Positions 37,529-48,813 of a DNA stretch of 64,000 nucleotides are shown here, in pieces. Source of the DNA: Hydrogenophaga flava NBRC 102514. Lineage in GTDB: Bacteria; Pseudomonadota; Gammaproteobacteria; Burkholderiales; Burkholderiaceae_C. Each line of letters opens with the position of its first letter. Positions within the stretch are counted from its first letter, which is position 1. The notes below the pieces were generated by a model. The model was not told the DNA's origin. It made no database searches and worked only from the letters and a program-made list of their open reading frames with translations. The translations under genes were made by a program, and so were the position numbers. The DNA lies in NCBI RefSeq assembly GCF_001571145.1, contig NZ_BCTF01000012.1, positions 62,001 to 126,000 on the forward strand, in the 5' to 3' direction.

Positions 37529-38998
37529 ATGACCGACCACAAGCAGGGCAGCCACCGAACCTCCTTCGGCCTGTTCCAGCGCGAGCAGCGCAGCCTGTTC
37601 GGAGAGATCCTGGATTGGATGCTCACGCCGCTGCTGCTGCTGTGGCCGCTGTCGCTGGCACTCACCTGGTTCGTGGCCCAGGGCATTGCGTCCAAGCCCT
37701 TTGACCGCGCGCTCGAGTTCAACCTGCAGGCGCTCACCCAGTTTGTCGTCACCAAGGACAACAAGGTCAGCTTCAATCTGACCCCGCAGGCGCGCGACCT
37801 GCTCAAGGCCGACGACAGCGACCTGGTGTACTACCAGCTCCGGGATGCCCGGCAGGGCGTGATCAGTGGTGAGGCCGATTTCCCGCCGCCCCCGGACACC
37901 GACGTGCCGGCGGCCGGCCGGGTATTGCTGCGCGACGACGAGGTCCGCGGCGACGAGGTCCGCGTGGCCTACACCTGGCTGGAGCGGCACCACGACCCCA
38001 GCCAGCTGGTGCTGATGCAGGTGGCCGAAACCAAGGGCAAGCGCTCGACGCTGGCCACTGAAATCATCAAGGGCGTGATGGTGCCCCAGTTCGTGATCCT
38101 GCCGCTGGCGGTGCTGCTGGTGTGGCTGGCGCTGGTGCGCGGCATCCGCCCGCTCTCCGATCTGGAGCAGAAGATCCGCGCCCGCAAGCCCGACGACCTC
38201 AGCCCGATCGAAGAGTCCTTCATCCCGCAGGAGGTGGCACCGCTGGTGTCGTCCATCAACGACCTGCTGGCCCGGCTGACCACCTCGCTCACCACACAGA
38301 AGCGCTTCCTGGCTGACGCCGCGCACCAGCTCAAGACCCCACTGGCCGGCCTGCGCATGCAGGCCGAGCTGGCTCAGCGCGAATCCAACCCGCAGGAGAT
38401 CCGCAGCTCGCTGCAGCAGATCGCGCACTCCAGCACCCGTGCCACCCACACCGTCAACCAGCTGCTGGCCCTGGCCCGCGCGGAAACCACCGGTCGCACG
38501 CTGCCCACGGCGCAGATCGATCTGGCACAGCTGGTCACCGGCGTGGTGCGCGACTCCGTGCCCCGGGCGCTGGAACACGGCATCGACCTGGGCTACGAGG
38601 GCCCGGACGAGATGCCCGAGATCTGCCTGATGGACGGCAACCCCACACTGCTGCAGGAGATGACGCGCAACCTGGTCGACAACGCGATCAACTACAGCGG
38701 GCGCGGCGGCGTGGTGACCGCACGCGTGCTGTTCGACCGCTTCAGCGGTGTGCAGATCCTGCAGGTGGAAGACAACGGGCCGGGCATCCCGGAGAACGAG
38801 CGCGAGCTGGTGCTGCAACCCTTCTACCGGGCGCTGGGCACCAACGTCGATGGCTCAGGCCTGGGGCTGGCGATCGTGCACGAGATTGCTCAGCAACACG
38901 GTGCCGCCGTGATGATGGAAGACGCCCACCCGGACGCTCCGCGGCGCGGGCTCCGGGTGTCGGTCCGGTTCGCCGCGCGCCGCCGGGCCGATGAGTGA
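37529..38998 (+). CDS. Sensor histidine kinase (TctE-like)
   Basis: The product has 489 residues. A membrane helix at about 34-54 is followed by a 2CSK_N-type periplasmic sensor, a second helix (about 183-206), a HAMP-like linker, the H-box DAAHQLKTPLAGL with phospho-acceptor His266, and an ATP-binding domain with N-box NLVDNAINYS, DNGPGIP and GSGLGLAIV. It should autophosphorylate and pass phosphate to the OmpR-type regulator just upstream. TctE-like kinases control tricarboxylate uptake in some bacteria, but no transporter is adjacent here. Confidence 0.93.
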   Translation: MTDHKQGSHRTSFGLFQREQRSLFGEILDWMLTPLLLLWPLSLALTWFVAQGIASKPFDRALEFNLQALTQFVVTKDNKVSFNLTPQARDLLKADDSDLVYYQLRDARQGVISGEADFPPPPDTDVPAAGRVLLRDDEVRGDEVRVAYTWLERHHDPSQLVLMQVAETKGKRSTLATEIIKGVMVPQFVILPLAVLLVWLALVRGIRPLSDLEQKIRARKPDDLSPIEESFIPQEVAPLVSSINDLLARLTTSLTTQKRFLADAAHQLKTPLAGLRMQAELAQRESNPQEIRSSLQQIAHSSTRATHTVNQLLALARAETTGRTLPTAQIDLAQLVTGVVRDSVPRALEHGIDLGYEGPDEMPEICLMDGNPTLLQEMTRNLVDNAINYSGRGGVVTARVLFDRFSGVQILQVEDNGPGIPENERELVLQPFYRALGTNVDGSGLGLAIVHEIAQQHGAAVMMEDAHPDAPRRGLRVSVRFAARRRADE

Positions 38999-39000
38999 GC

Positions 39001-39654
39001 TCAGGCGGTAGCGGGCTGGTAGACGTTCAACTGCAGGCGCTCGCGCTCGATGACGCGGGCCACCGCCGGCAGCGCGGCGAACCGCTGGACCAGGGCCCAG
39101 GTCGCGGGCAGCGTCGTCGGGTCGATGCCGGCGTAGCCACCCCAGCGCAGCAGGGTCAGCGCGTAGGCGTCCAGCGCACACGGCGCCTCGCCGCACAGCC
39201 AGGGCGAGGCCTTGGCGGCCATGGCCTCGATCTCGCCGAGCAGGCCCTTGTAGCTGTCCGCCGCAAAGGCACGAATGATCTTCTGCGCGCCTTCGTCGTC
39301 GGTGAACTTCTGCGGCATGAACACGTGGGTGAAGGTCGGGTGCACCGTGTTGTTCATCCAGGCCAGCGTGGACAGCGCGCGGGTGCGTGCCAGGCCCGAG
39401 GCGGGCAGGATGCCGGCCTGCGGGAATTTCGCGTCCAGGTGCAGCAGGATGGCCACGATCTGCGTGATGACCTCGCCATCGTCCACCAGCACCGGCACCT
39501 GGCCGCGCGGGTTCATCGCGAGGTACTCGGGACTGCGCTGCTCGCCCTTGTGCAGCTTGACCATCGTCGGCTCGAACGGCACGCCGGCCAGCTCCAGCAT
39601 GGCGTGCGGCACGAACGAGCAGGCGCCCGGGGCGAAGAAAAGTTGGAGGCTCAT
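39001..39654 (-). CDS. Glutathione S-transferase
   Basis: The product has 217 residues. The thioredoxin-like domain begins MSLQLFFAPGACSFVPH with the Cys of beta-class GSTs, followed by NPRGQVPVLVDDGEVITQ for glutathione binding. The helical domain follows. It conjugates or reduces substrates with glutathione in the cytoplasm. It lies 33 bp downstream of topB on the same strand and its stop nearly abuts the convergent kinase gene. Confidence 0.9.
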   Translation of the reverse strand: MSLQLFFAPGACSFVPHAMLELAGVPFEPTMVKLHKGEQRSPEYLAMNPRGQVPVLVDDGEVITQIVAILLHLDAKFPQAGILPASGLARTRALSTLAWMNNTVHPTFTHVFMPQKFTDDEGAQKIIRAFAADSYKGLLGEIEAMAAKASPWLCGEAPCALDAYALTLLRWGGYAGIDPTTLPATWALVQRFAALPAVARVIERERLQLNVYQPATA

Positions 39655-39687
39655 GGACCGTGTCTCCTGGTGTTGTGGTGGATGGGA

Positions 39688-42627
39688 TCAGTCGACCAGG
39701 TGCTGTCCGACGATGCCGGCGATCTCGAACATGGTCACCTGGTCCTTGCCGAACACCGGGCGCAGCTTGGCGTCGGCGTTCACCTTGCGCTTGTCCTTGG
39801 CGTCCTGCAGGCCGTTGGCCTTGATGTAGTCCCACAGCTTCTTGACCACCTCGGGCCGCGAGACCGCGCCTTCGCCGATCACCGCGGCCAGCGCAGCACT
39901 GGGCTGCTTGCCGGTGGCAGCGGTGGTCTTGCGCGGTGCCTTGGGCGCGGCGGCCTTTTTCGCAGCAGGCGCCTTCTTGGCTGCGGCGGCCTTCTTGGCC
40001 GGCGCAGCCTTGGCCGCGGCCCCGGCGGTCTTGCGCGGCGGGAACTTGCTCTCGCGCGGCTCGAACTCGAAGTTCACCTTGCCCGCCTCGTTGTCCCAGG
40101 CCAGGAAGGCCTTGAAGCTGCGGCGCGTGCGCATGGAGACGAACTTGTCCAGCAGGTCGGTCTTGCCCGTTTCCAGCAGCTTGCTCATCTGCTCGCGCGC
40201 CACCGGCTGCTGCAGGATGATCTTGCCGCTCTTGAACGTGCAGCTGGGCGTGGGCTGGGCGGCCGTGGGCACGGCCTTGCTGCAGACGTAGTTGGCCCCG
40301 TGCTCGTACACCGGCGCGCCGCAGACCGGGCAGGCGCCCAGGCTCTCCTGGTCCGCGAAATCCACCAGCTCGCCGGTTTCTTCGGCGTTCTTGTCGTCGC
40401 CGAAGTCGAACTCCAGCTTCCAGTTCTTGTCGTCGTCGTTGTACTTGAGGGTCATCTCGGCCACGAAGGGCCAGCCGGCCTTGGAGCGGAAGCCTTCGAG
40501 CGGGCCGATGTGCCGGTCGCGCAGGAAGGCTTCGGCTTCGACCACTTCAAACGTGCGGCCCGCCGGCGACTTGGTGAACGAGAAGCCGCAGCCCTCGCTG
40601 TTGCCATCGGCGCCGGTGCAGGCGTAGCGGCGGTAGTTTTCCTTCACCACGCCACCGCAGTTGGGGCAGGGCGCTTCGAGCGTGGCGTAGTTGCCCGGCA
40701 CGGTGTCGCGGTCGTACTCCTTGGCCTTCTTCACCAGGCGCTCGGTCATGGCGGCGATCTCGGCCATGAAGGCGGCGCGCGAGAGCTTGCCATGCTCCAT
40801 CTGGGCCAGCTTGTATTCCCACTCGCCGGTCAGCTCGGGGCGCGAGAGTTCTTCCACCTCGAGGCCGCGCAGCAGGGTCATGAGCTGGAAGGCTTTGGCG
40901 GTCGGGATCATCTCCCGGCCTTCGCGCAGCATGTACTTCTCGTTCAGCAAGCCTTCAATGATGGCCGCACGCGTGGCCGGGGTGCCCAGGCCTTTTTCCT
41001 GCATGGCTTCACGCAGCTCGTCGTCCTCGATGAACTTGCCCGCGCCTTCCATCGCGCCCAGCAGCGTGGCTTCCGAATAGCGCGCCGGCGGCTTGGTCTT
41101 CAGGCCCTTGGCCTCGACGGTTTCGGTGCGCACGGTCTCGCCCTCGCGCACCGGCACCAGGTTCTGGCCCTTGTCGCCTTCTTTCGCACCCTCGACGTCC
41201 TCGGCCGCTTCCTTGCCGTACACCGCCATCCAGCCCGGCTTGACCAGCACCTTGCCTTCGGTCTTGAAGTGGTGGTTCAGGACCTTGGAAATGCGCGTCG
41301 TCACCATGAACTCGGCGCTGGGGAAGAACACCGCGAGGAAGCGGCGCACCACCAGGTCGTACAGTTTCTGCTCGGCTTCGGACAGGCCGCTGGGCGCCTG
41401 CAGCGTAGGGATGATGGCAAAGTGGTCCGAGACCTTGCTGTTGTCAAAGATGCGCTTGCTGGGCTTGATGTAGTGGCCGTTGAGCGCCGTCAGCGCGTGC
41501 GGCGCCAGGTGCTTCATGCCGCTGTCGGCCAGCATCTCGAAGGTCTGCTTGACCGTGCCCAGGTAGTCCTCGGGCAGGTGGCGCGAGTCGGTCCGGGGGT
41601 AGGTCAGGGCCTTGTGGCGCTCGTACAGGCTCTGCGCCAGCTGCAGCGTGGTCTTGGCCGAGAAGCCGAAGCGGCCGTTGGCCTCGCGCTGCAGGCTGGT
41701 CAGGTCGTACAGCAGGCCGCTGGCCTGCGTGGTGGGCTTGCTCTCTTCGGTGACGCTGGCGGCCTTGCCGCGCACGGCCTCGACGATGGCCAGGGCCTCG
41801 CGGTGGTCCCACAGGCGGTCGGCGCGCTGGTCGGCGTCGGCATCATCACCCGTGGGCTTCTTGAACGCCGGGTCGAACCACTTGCCGGGGTATTCGCCGG
41901 CCTCGGCCAGGAAGGACGCGTGGATTTCCCAGTAGTCGCGGCTGCGGTGGGCGCGGATCTGCTCCTCGCGCTCGACCACGATGGACAGCGTTGGTGTCTG
42001 CACCCGGCCCACTGTGGTCAGGAAGAAGCCGCCGTCGCGCGAATTGAAGGCCGTCATGGCCCGCGTGCCGTTGATGCCCACCAGCCAGTCGGCCTCCGAA
42101 CGGCTGCGCGCCGCGTCGGCCAGACCGCGCATCTGCTCGTCGCTGCGCAGCTTTTCAAACCCGTCGCGAATGGCCTGCGGCGTCATGGACTGCAGCCACA
42201 GCCGCTGGACCGGCTTGCCCAGGCCCTGGTACTGGCCGCTTTTCTGCCCGCCGGCGTACTGCTCGATCAGGCGGAAGATCAGCTCGCCCTCGCGCCCCGC
42301 GTCGCAGGCGTTGATCAGGCGGGCCACGTCCTTGCGCTTGGCCAGCCGGACCACGGCCGACAGGCGCGACTTGGTCTTGTCGATGGGCTTGAGCTCGAAA
42401 AACGGCGGCAGCACCGGCAGGTGGGCAAAGCTCCACTTGCCGCGCTTGACGTCGAACTGCTCGGGCGCGGCGATCTCCACCAGGTGGCCGACGGCGGAGG
42501 TCACGACGTACTGCTCGTTCTCGAAATGGTCGTCGTGCTTGTCGAACTTGCCCGCGACCGGGGTGAGGGCGCGCACGATGTCCTGGGCCACGGACGGCTT
42601 CTCTGCAATGACCAGTGTTTTGTTCAT
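39688..42627 (-). CDS. topB: DNA topoisomerase III with Lys/Ala-rich linker and C-terminal SWIB domain
   Basis: The product has 979 residues, far longer than E. coli TopB (653). A Toprim domain begins MNKTLVIAEKPSVAQDIVRA, and the active-site Tyr lies in LTYPRTDSRHLPED. Two Cys clusters near residues 650-800 (CPNCGG...CGF; CPVCGA...SC) form zinc-ribbon-like domains. Residues about 863-907 form a histone-H1-like tail of Lys/Ala/Pro repeats. Residues about 908-979 match a SWIB/MDM2 fold (SRPEVVKKLWDYIKANGLQD, then MFEIAGIVGQHL). The enzyme relaxes or decatenates DNA. The start is the first ATG of the family; 99 bp separate it from a divergent SET-domain gene. Confidence 0.93.
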   Translation of the reverse strand: MNKTLVIAEKPSVAQDIVRALTPVAGKFDKHDDHFENEQYVVTSAVGHLVEIAAPEQFDVKRGKWSFAHLPVLPPFFELKPIDKTKSRLSAVVRLAKRKDVARLINACDAGREGELIFRLIEQYAGGQKSGQYQGLGKPVQRLWLQSMTPQAIRDGFEKLRSDEQMRGLADAARSRSEADWLVGINGTRAMTAFNSRDGGFFLTTVGRVQTPTLSIVVEREEQIRAHRSRDYWEIHASFLAEAGEYPGKWFDPAFKKPTGDDADADQRADRLWDHREALAIVEAVRGKAASVTEESKPTTQASGLLYDLTSLQREANGRFGFSAKTTLQLAQSLYERHKALTYPRTDSRHLPEDYLGTVKQTFEMLADSGMKHLAPHALTALNGHYIKPSKRIFDNSKVSDHFAIIPTLQAPSGLSEAEQKLYDLVVRRFLAVFFPSAEFMVTTRISKVLNHHFKTEGKVLVKPGWMAVYGKEAAEDVEGAKEGDKGQNLVPVREGETVRTETVEAKGLKTKPPARYSEATLLGAMEGAGKFIEDDELREAMQEKGLGTPATRAAIIEGLLNEKYMLREGREMIPTAKAFQLMTLLRGLEVEELSRPELTGEWEYKLAQMEHGKLSRAAFMAEIAAMTERLVKKAKEYDRDTVPGNYATLEAPCPNCGGVVKENYRRYACTGADGNSEGCGFSFTKSPAGRTFEVVEAEAFLRDRHIGPLEGFRSKAGWPFVAEMTLKYNDDDKNWKLEFDFGDDKNAEETGELVDFADQESLGACPVCGAPVYEHGANYVCSKAVPTAAQPTPSCTFKSGKIILQQPVAREQMSKLLETGKTDLLDKFVSMRTRRSFKAFLAWDNEAGKVNFEFEPRESKFPPRKTAGAAAKAAPAKKAAAAKKAPAAKKAAAPKAPRKTTAATGKQPSAALAAVIGEGAVSRPEVVKKLWDYIKANGLQDAKDKRKVNADAKLRPVFGKDQVTMFEIAGIVGQHLVD

Positions 42628-42647
42628 CTCTACAATTTGGGCTTCAC

Positions 42648-42663
42648 GCGCGTGTACACGCGC
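42648..42663. promoter_or_regulatory. 16-bp palindrome between topB and the SET gene
   Basis: GCGCGTGTACACGCGC is a perfect palindrome 21 bp before the topB ATG and 64 bp before the SET start, in a tract rich in ACGCG/CGCGC words. It could be an operator shared by the divergent genes, or simply low-complexity sequence. Confidence 0.3.
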
Positions 42664-42726
42664 ACGGGAGCGCGCACGCATACACGCGCGCACCTGCATG
42701 AAACAACCTTACCAAAATTCCCGATC

Positions 42727-43212
42727 GTGAAGAAAACCGCCCCCGCACGCCGCATCCAGACCCGCCGCTCGGGCGTTCACGGCAAGGGGGTCTACGCCCT
42801 GGTCGATCTGGCCGAAGGCGAAACCGTCATCGAGTACGTGGGCGAGATCATCAGCTGGGACGAGGCGCTGCGCCGCCACCCGCACGACCCCCAGGACCCC
42901 AACCACACCTTCTATTTCCACATCGACGAGGACCACGTCATCGACGCCAAGTACGGCGGCAACTCCTCGCGCTGGATCAACCACAGCTGCGACCCCAACT
43001 GCGAGGCCGAGACCGACGAGGGCCGGGTATTCATCCGCGCACTGCGCAACATCAAGGCCGGCGAAGAGCTGTTCTACGACTACGGCCTGGTGATCGACGA
43101 ACCCTACACGCCGGCCCTCAAGAAGCAGTACCCCTGCTGGTGCGGCTCGAAAAGCTGCCGCGGCACGCTGCTGGCCCCCAAACGCGGTGGCCGCGCCACG
43201 AAACTCGGATGA
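42727..43212 (+). CDS. SET-domain protein-lysine methyltransferase
   Basis: The product has 161 residues, essentially one SET domain. Seen are GVHGKGVYALVDLAEGETVIEY, the SAM/knot motif RWINHSCDPNC (83-92), the catalytic-Tyr motif EELFYDYG (113-120) and a post-SET zinc site CWCGSKSC (C137, C139, C144). It should transfer methyl groups from SAM to lysines of a protein. A GTG at 42727 is the plausible start; no upstream in-frame ATG without topB overlap exists and no clear ribosome-binding site is visible. Its stop overlaps the birA start. Confidence 0.9.
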   Translation: MKKTAPARRIQTRRSGVHGKGVYALVDLAEGETVIEYVGEIISWDEALRRHPHDPQDPNHTFYFHIDEDHVIDAKYGGNSSRWINHSCDPNCEAETDEGRVFIRALRNIKAGEELFYDYGLVIDEPYTPALKKQYPCWCGSKSCRGTLLAPKRGGRATKLG

Positions 43213-44006
43213 CCGACCTGCTCGCCCACGTCGAATCCGTCTGGCAGTCGGTCGTCACCGACCTGCCGACCTTCACCGTCGAGGTACTGCCCCGCATCGA
43301 CTCGACCAGCAGCGAACTGATGCGCCGCGCCCGCGACGGGCTGCTGGAGCCGGTGCTGCTGGCGGCCGAGGAACAGACGGCCGGCCGCGGCCGCATGGGC
43401 AAGGGCTGGCACAGCCGGGCGGGGCAATCGCTGACCTTCTCGCTGGCGCTGCCGCTGGCCCCGGCCGACTGGTCGGGCCTGTCGCTCGCGGTCGGCGTGA
43501 GCCTGGCAGAGAGCCTGCACCCGGACGTGCAGCTGAAGTGGCCCAACGACCTCTGGCTGCAGCAGCGCAAGCTGGGCGGCATCCTGGTCGAGACGGCGGG
43601 CACCGGTGATGGTGCCTCGGCGCCGCGCACCGTGGTGGTCGGGGTCGGCATCAACATCGCACGCCCCGAGGCTGCGGTCGTGCAGTCGCTGGCCACGCCT
43701 GGTGCGGTGGCGGCCATGCCGCCGGCCGGACTGGCCGAGGTGCGCATGGGCGTGACCGCCGGTGAGACCCTGGCCCTGGTCGCACCCGCGTTGGTGCGCG
43801 ACGTGCTGCGCTTCGGTGCGGACGGCTTCGCTCCTTTTGCGAACCGTTTCGCACAGCGCGATGCCCTGCTGGGCCGCGCCGTGCGGCTGACCGACGGCAC
43901 AGAGGGCACCGCCGAGGGCGTCGACGCGCAGGGCGCCCTGCGCGTGCGAACGGCACAGGGGCTGCGCACCGTGCACAGCGCGGAAGTGAGCGTGCGCCCA
44001 TGCTGA
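43209..44006 (+). CDS. birA: Biotin-[acetyl-CoA-carboxylase] ligase
   Basis: The product has 265 residues, without the N-terminal DNA-binding domain of E. coli BirA, so it is a ligase only. It activates biotin as biotinyl-AMP (binding loop GRGRMGKGWHS near residue 60) and attaches it to carboxylase carrier lysines; KWPNDLWLQQRKLGGIL is the catalytic Lys region. ATG 43209 overlaps the SET stop, and the gene overlaps the SPOR gene by 7 bp. Confidence 0.95.
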   Translation: MTDLLAHVESVWQSVVTDLPTFTVEVLPRIDSTSSELMRRARDGLLEPVLLAAEEQTAGRGRMGKGWHSRAGQSLTFSLALPLAPADWSGLSLAVGVSLAESLHPDVQLKWPNDLWLQQRKLGGILVETAGTGDGASAPRTVVVGVGINIARPEAAVVQSLATPGAVAAMPPAGLAEVRMGVTAGETLALVAPALVRDVLRFGADGFAPFANRFAQRDALLGRAVRLTDGTEGTAEGVDAQGALRVRTAQGLRTVHSAEVSVRPC

Positions 44007-44686
44007 GACTCGTCGCCATCGCCCTGCTGCTGGCCAACGCGGTGTATTTCGCCTGGACCCAGGGTTTCCTGGCAGGGCTGGGCCTGGCGCCCGTCCAGCA
44101 GAGCGAACCCGAACGGCTGAACGCGCAGATCGAACCGGGCACGCTGCGCCTCCTCAATGGCCCCCGCGCCGAAGCCGAGGAACTGGCCCAGGCCACCGAG
44201 GCAGCCCCCAGCGGCTCGCCGGAAGTCGCACCCGCCACGTCCTGCTGGCAGGCCGGCGGCTTCACGGCGCCACAGGCCGACGCGCTGCGCGCCGCGCTGG
44301 GCAGCACCGGCCTGAACGACGCGCTCTGGCAGTTCAGCGAGGCCAAGTCCTCCGGCCGCTGGATCGTCTACATGGGCCGCTACAACGACGAGCAGATGGA
44401 GAAGAAGAAGGGCGAGCTGCGCGAACTCAAGATCGAGTTCCGCGAAGTCAACCTGCCCACGACCGGGCCGGGCCTGGCGCTGGGCACCTTCTCCAGCGAG
44501 GAGTCGGTGCAGCAGGCACTCAAGGACGTCGCCAGGAAGGGCGTGCGCACCGCACGCGCCGCCCTGGAACGCCCCGAGAGCGTCTCGTGGGCCCTGCGCC
44601 TGCCCGCGATCACCGACGAGCAGCGCACGTCGATCGAAAGCCTGGGCGAGCCCCTGGCCGGGAAAAAACTCCAGCCTTGCGAATAA
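44000..44686 (+). CDS. SPOR-domain membrane protein
   Basis: The product has 228 residues. An N-terminal membrane helix (about 3-25) is followed by a Glu/Ala-rich spacer and a SPOR-like domain (about 70-165; CWQAGGFTAPQADALR, then WIVYMGRYNDEQMEKKK). SPOR domains bind denuded peptidoglycan at division sites. It overlaps birA by 7 bp, a linkage common in Burkholderiales. A bidirectional terminator follows at once. Confidence 0.82.
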   Translation: MLRLVAIALLLANAVYFAWTQGFLAGLGLAPVQQSEPERLNAQIEPGTLRLLNGPRAEAEELAQATEAAPSGSPEVAPATSCWQAGGFTAPQADALRAALGSTGLNDALWQFSEAKSSGRWIVYMGRYNDEQMEKKKGELRELKIEFREVNLPTTGPGLALGTFSSEESVQQALKDVARKGVRTARAALERPESVSWALRLPAITDEQRTSIESLGEPLAGKKLQPCE

Positions 44687-44716
44687 AAAAAGCCGCTGTT
44701 TCCACAGCGGCTTTTT
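44687..44716. terminator. Bidirectional terminator between the SPOR gene and gap
   Basis: GCCGCTGT (44692-44699) pairs with ACAGCGGC (44704-44711), flanked by A-runs on the left and TTTTT on the right, so it can stop transcription from both convergent sides. Confidence 0.85.
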
Positions 44717-44733
44717 AAGTCCAGGGCACCCGT

Positions 44734-44804
44734 GGAACCGGCTTCGCCGGGCCACAGGGTGCGTCCCCCCTACGGGGGGAAGCCGCGAAGCGGCGCAGGG
44801 GGGA
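44734..44804. repeat. Interspersed G/C-rich stem-loop repeat, copy B
   Basis: It begins GGAACCGGCTTCGCCGGGCC and contains hairpins CCCCCC/GGGGGG (around TAC) and GCCGCGAAGCGGC. It is the same family as copy A (17168-17246), again next to the stop of a minus-strand gene (gap) in a convergent gap. Confidence 0.6.
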
Positions 44805-44806
44805 GC

Positions 44807-47922
<3,116 letters not shown>

Positions 47923-48035
47923 GGTGCGGGGGAGGGGAGGAGAGAAGGGGTCGGCGCGGGCCGAAACCGGGGATTTTATCGGCCCCCGTCGGCGGACCAT
48001 AATGCGCGCGGCGGTTCACCGAACGCGCACCCACC

Positions 48036-48770
48036 ATGGCCTCCACCCTCCACACGCCCATTCCCGCCATGATCCTGGCCGCCGGCCGGGGCATGCGCAT
48101 GCGGCCGCTCACCGACACCACCCCCAAGCCCCTGCTGCCGCTGCGCGGCCAGCCCCTGATGCAGTGGGCCATGGAAGCGCTGTCGCGGGGCGGCTTTGAC
48201 CGGCTGGTGATCAACACCGCCTGGCTGGGCGAGCAGATCGCGGCGCATTTCGCCGACTGGCCGCAGCAGCACCGGGACGCCGAGCTGCGGTTCTCGCACG
48301 AAGGGCAGGACTTCGGCTACGCCCTGGAGACGGCGGGCGGCATCTCGCGCGCCCTGCCCCTGCTGGGCGAGGTGTTCTGGGTGCTGGCGGGCGACGTGTA
48401 CGCGCCCGACTTCGTCTTCAGCCAGGACAGCGTGGACCGCTTCGTCGCCAGCGACCGGCTGGCCCATCTCTGGCTGGTGCCCAACCCGCCGCACAACCCC
48501 CGGGGCGATTTCGGACTCTCGGCCGACGGCCGCGCGCTGAACACCGCCGACGGCGAGCGTTTCACCTACAGCACCATCGGCCTGTACCGCCGCGAGCTGT
48601 TCGAGTCGCCCTGGAGCGACACCGTCCCGGGCAACCCGCAGGGCACAGCCGAGCCGCTGGCGCCGCTGCTGCGCAAGGCGATGGACGCCGGCCGCGTGGG
48701 CGCCGAGCTGTACCACGGGCCCTGGACCGACGTGGGCACGCCCGAGCGACTGGACGAACTAAACCGCTGA
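48036..48770 (+). CDS. Sugar-1-phosphate nucleotidyltransferase (MurU-like)
   Basis: The product has 244 residues. The nucleotidyltransferase signature AAGRGMRMRPLTDTTPKPL (about residues 15-33) and the metal-site LAGDVYAPDF are visible. The length and signature best match N-acetylmuramate-1-phosphate uridylyltransferase (MurU), which recycles peptidoglycan sugars to UDP-MurNAc. The partner kinase AmgK is not adjacent, so the specificity is provisional. It is divergent from tkt. Confidence 0.85.
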   Translation: MASTLHTPIPAMILAAGRGMRMRPLTDTTPKPLLPLRGQPLMQWAMEALSRGGFDRLVINTAWLGEQIAAHFADWPQQHRDAELRFSHEGQDFGYALETAGGISRALPLLGEVFWVLAGDVYAPDFVFSQDSVDRFVASDRLAHLWLVPNPPHNPRGDFGLSADGRALNTADGERFTYSTIGLYRRELFESPWSDTVPGNPQGTAEPLAPLLRKAMDAGRVGAELYHGPWTDVGTPERLDELNR

Positions 48771-48813
48771 CCCTGCGCCGCACGCGCGCAATCAAAAGCC
48801 GCACAATGCGGCG

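Noticed and set aside
38995-42726. Very long plus-strand open frame covering the whole topB region
   Set aside because: It is the antisense shadow of a high-GC gene; the sequence is Arg/Ala/His/Leu-biased with no domains. Only its last 162 codons (SET) are real.
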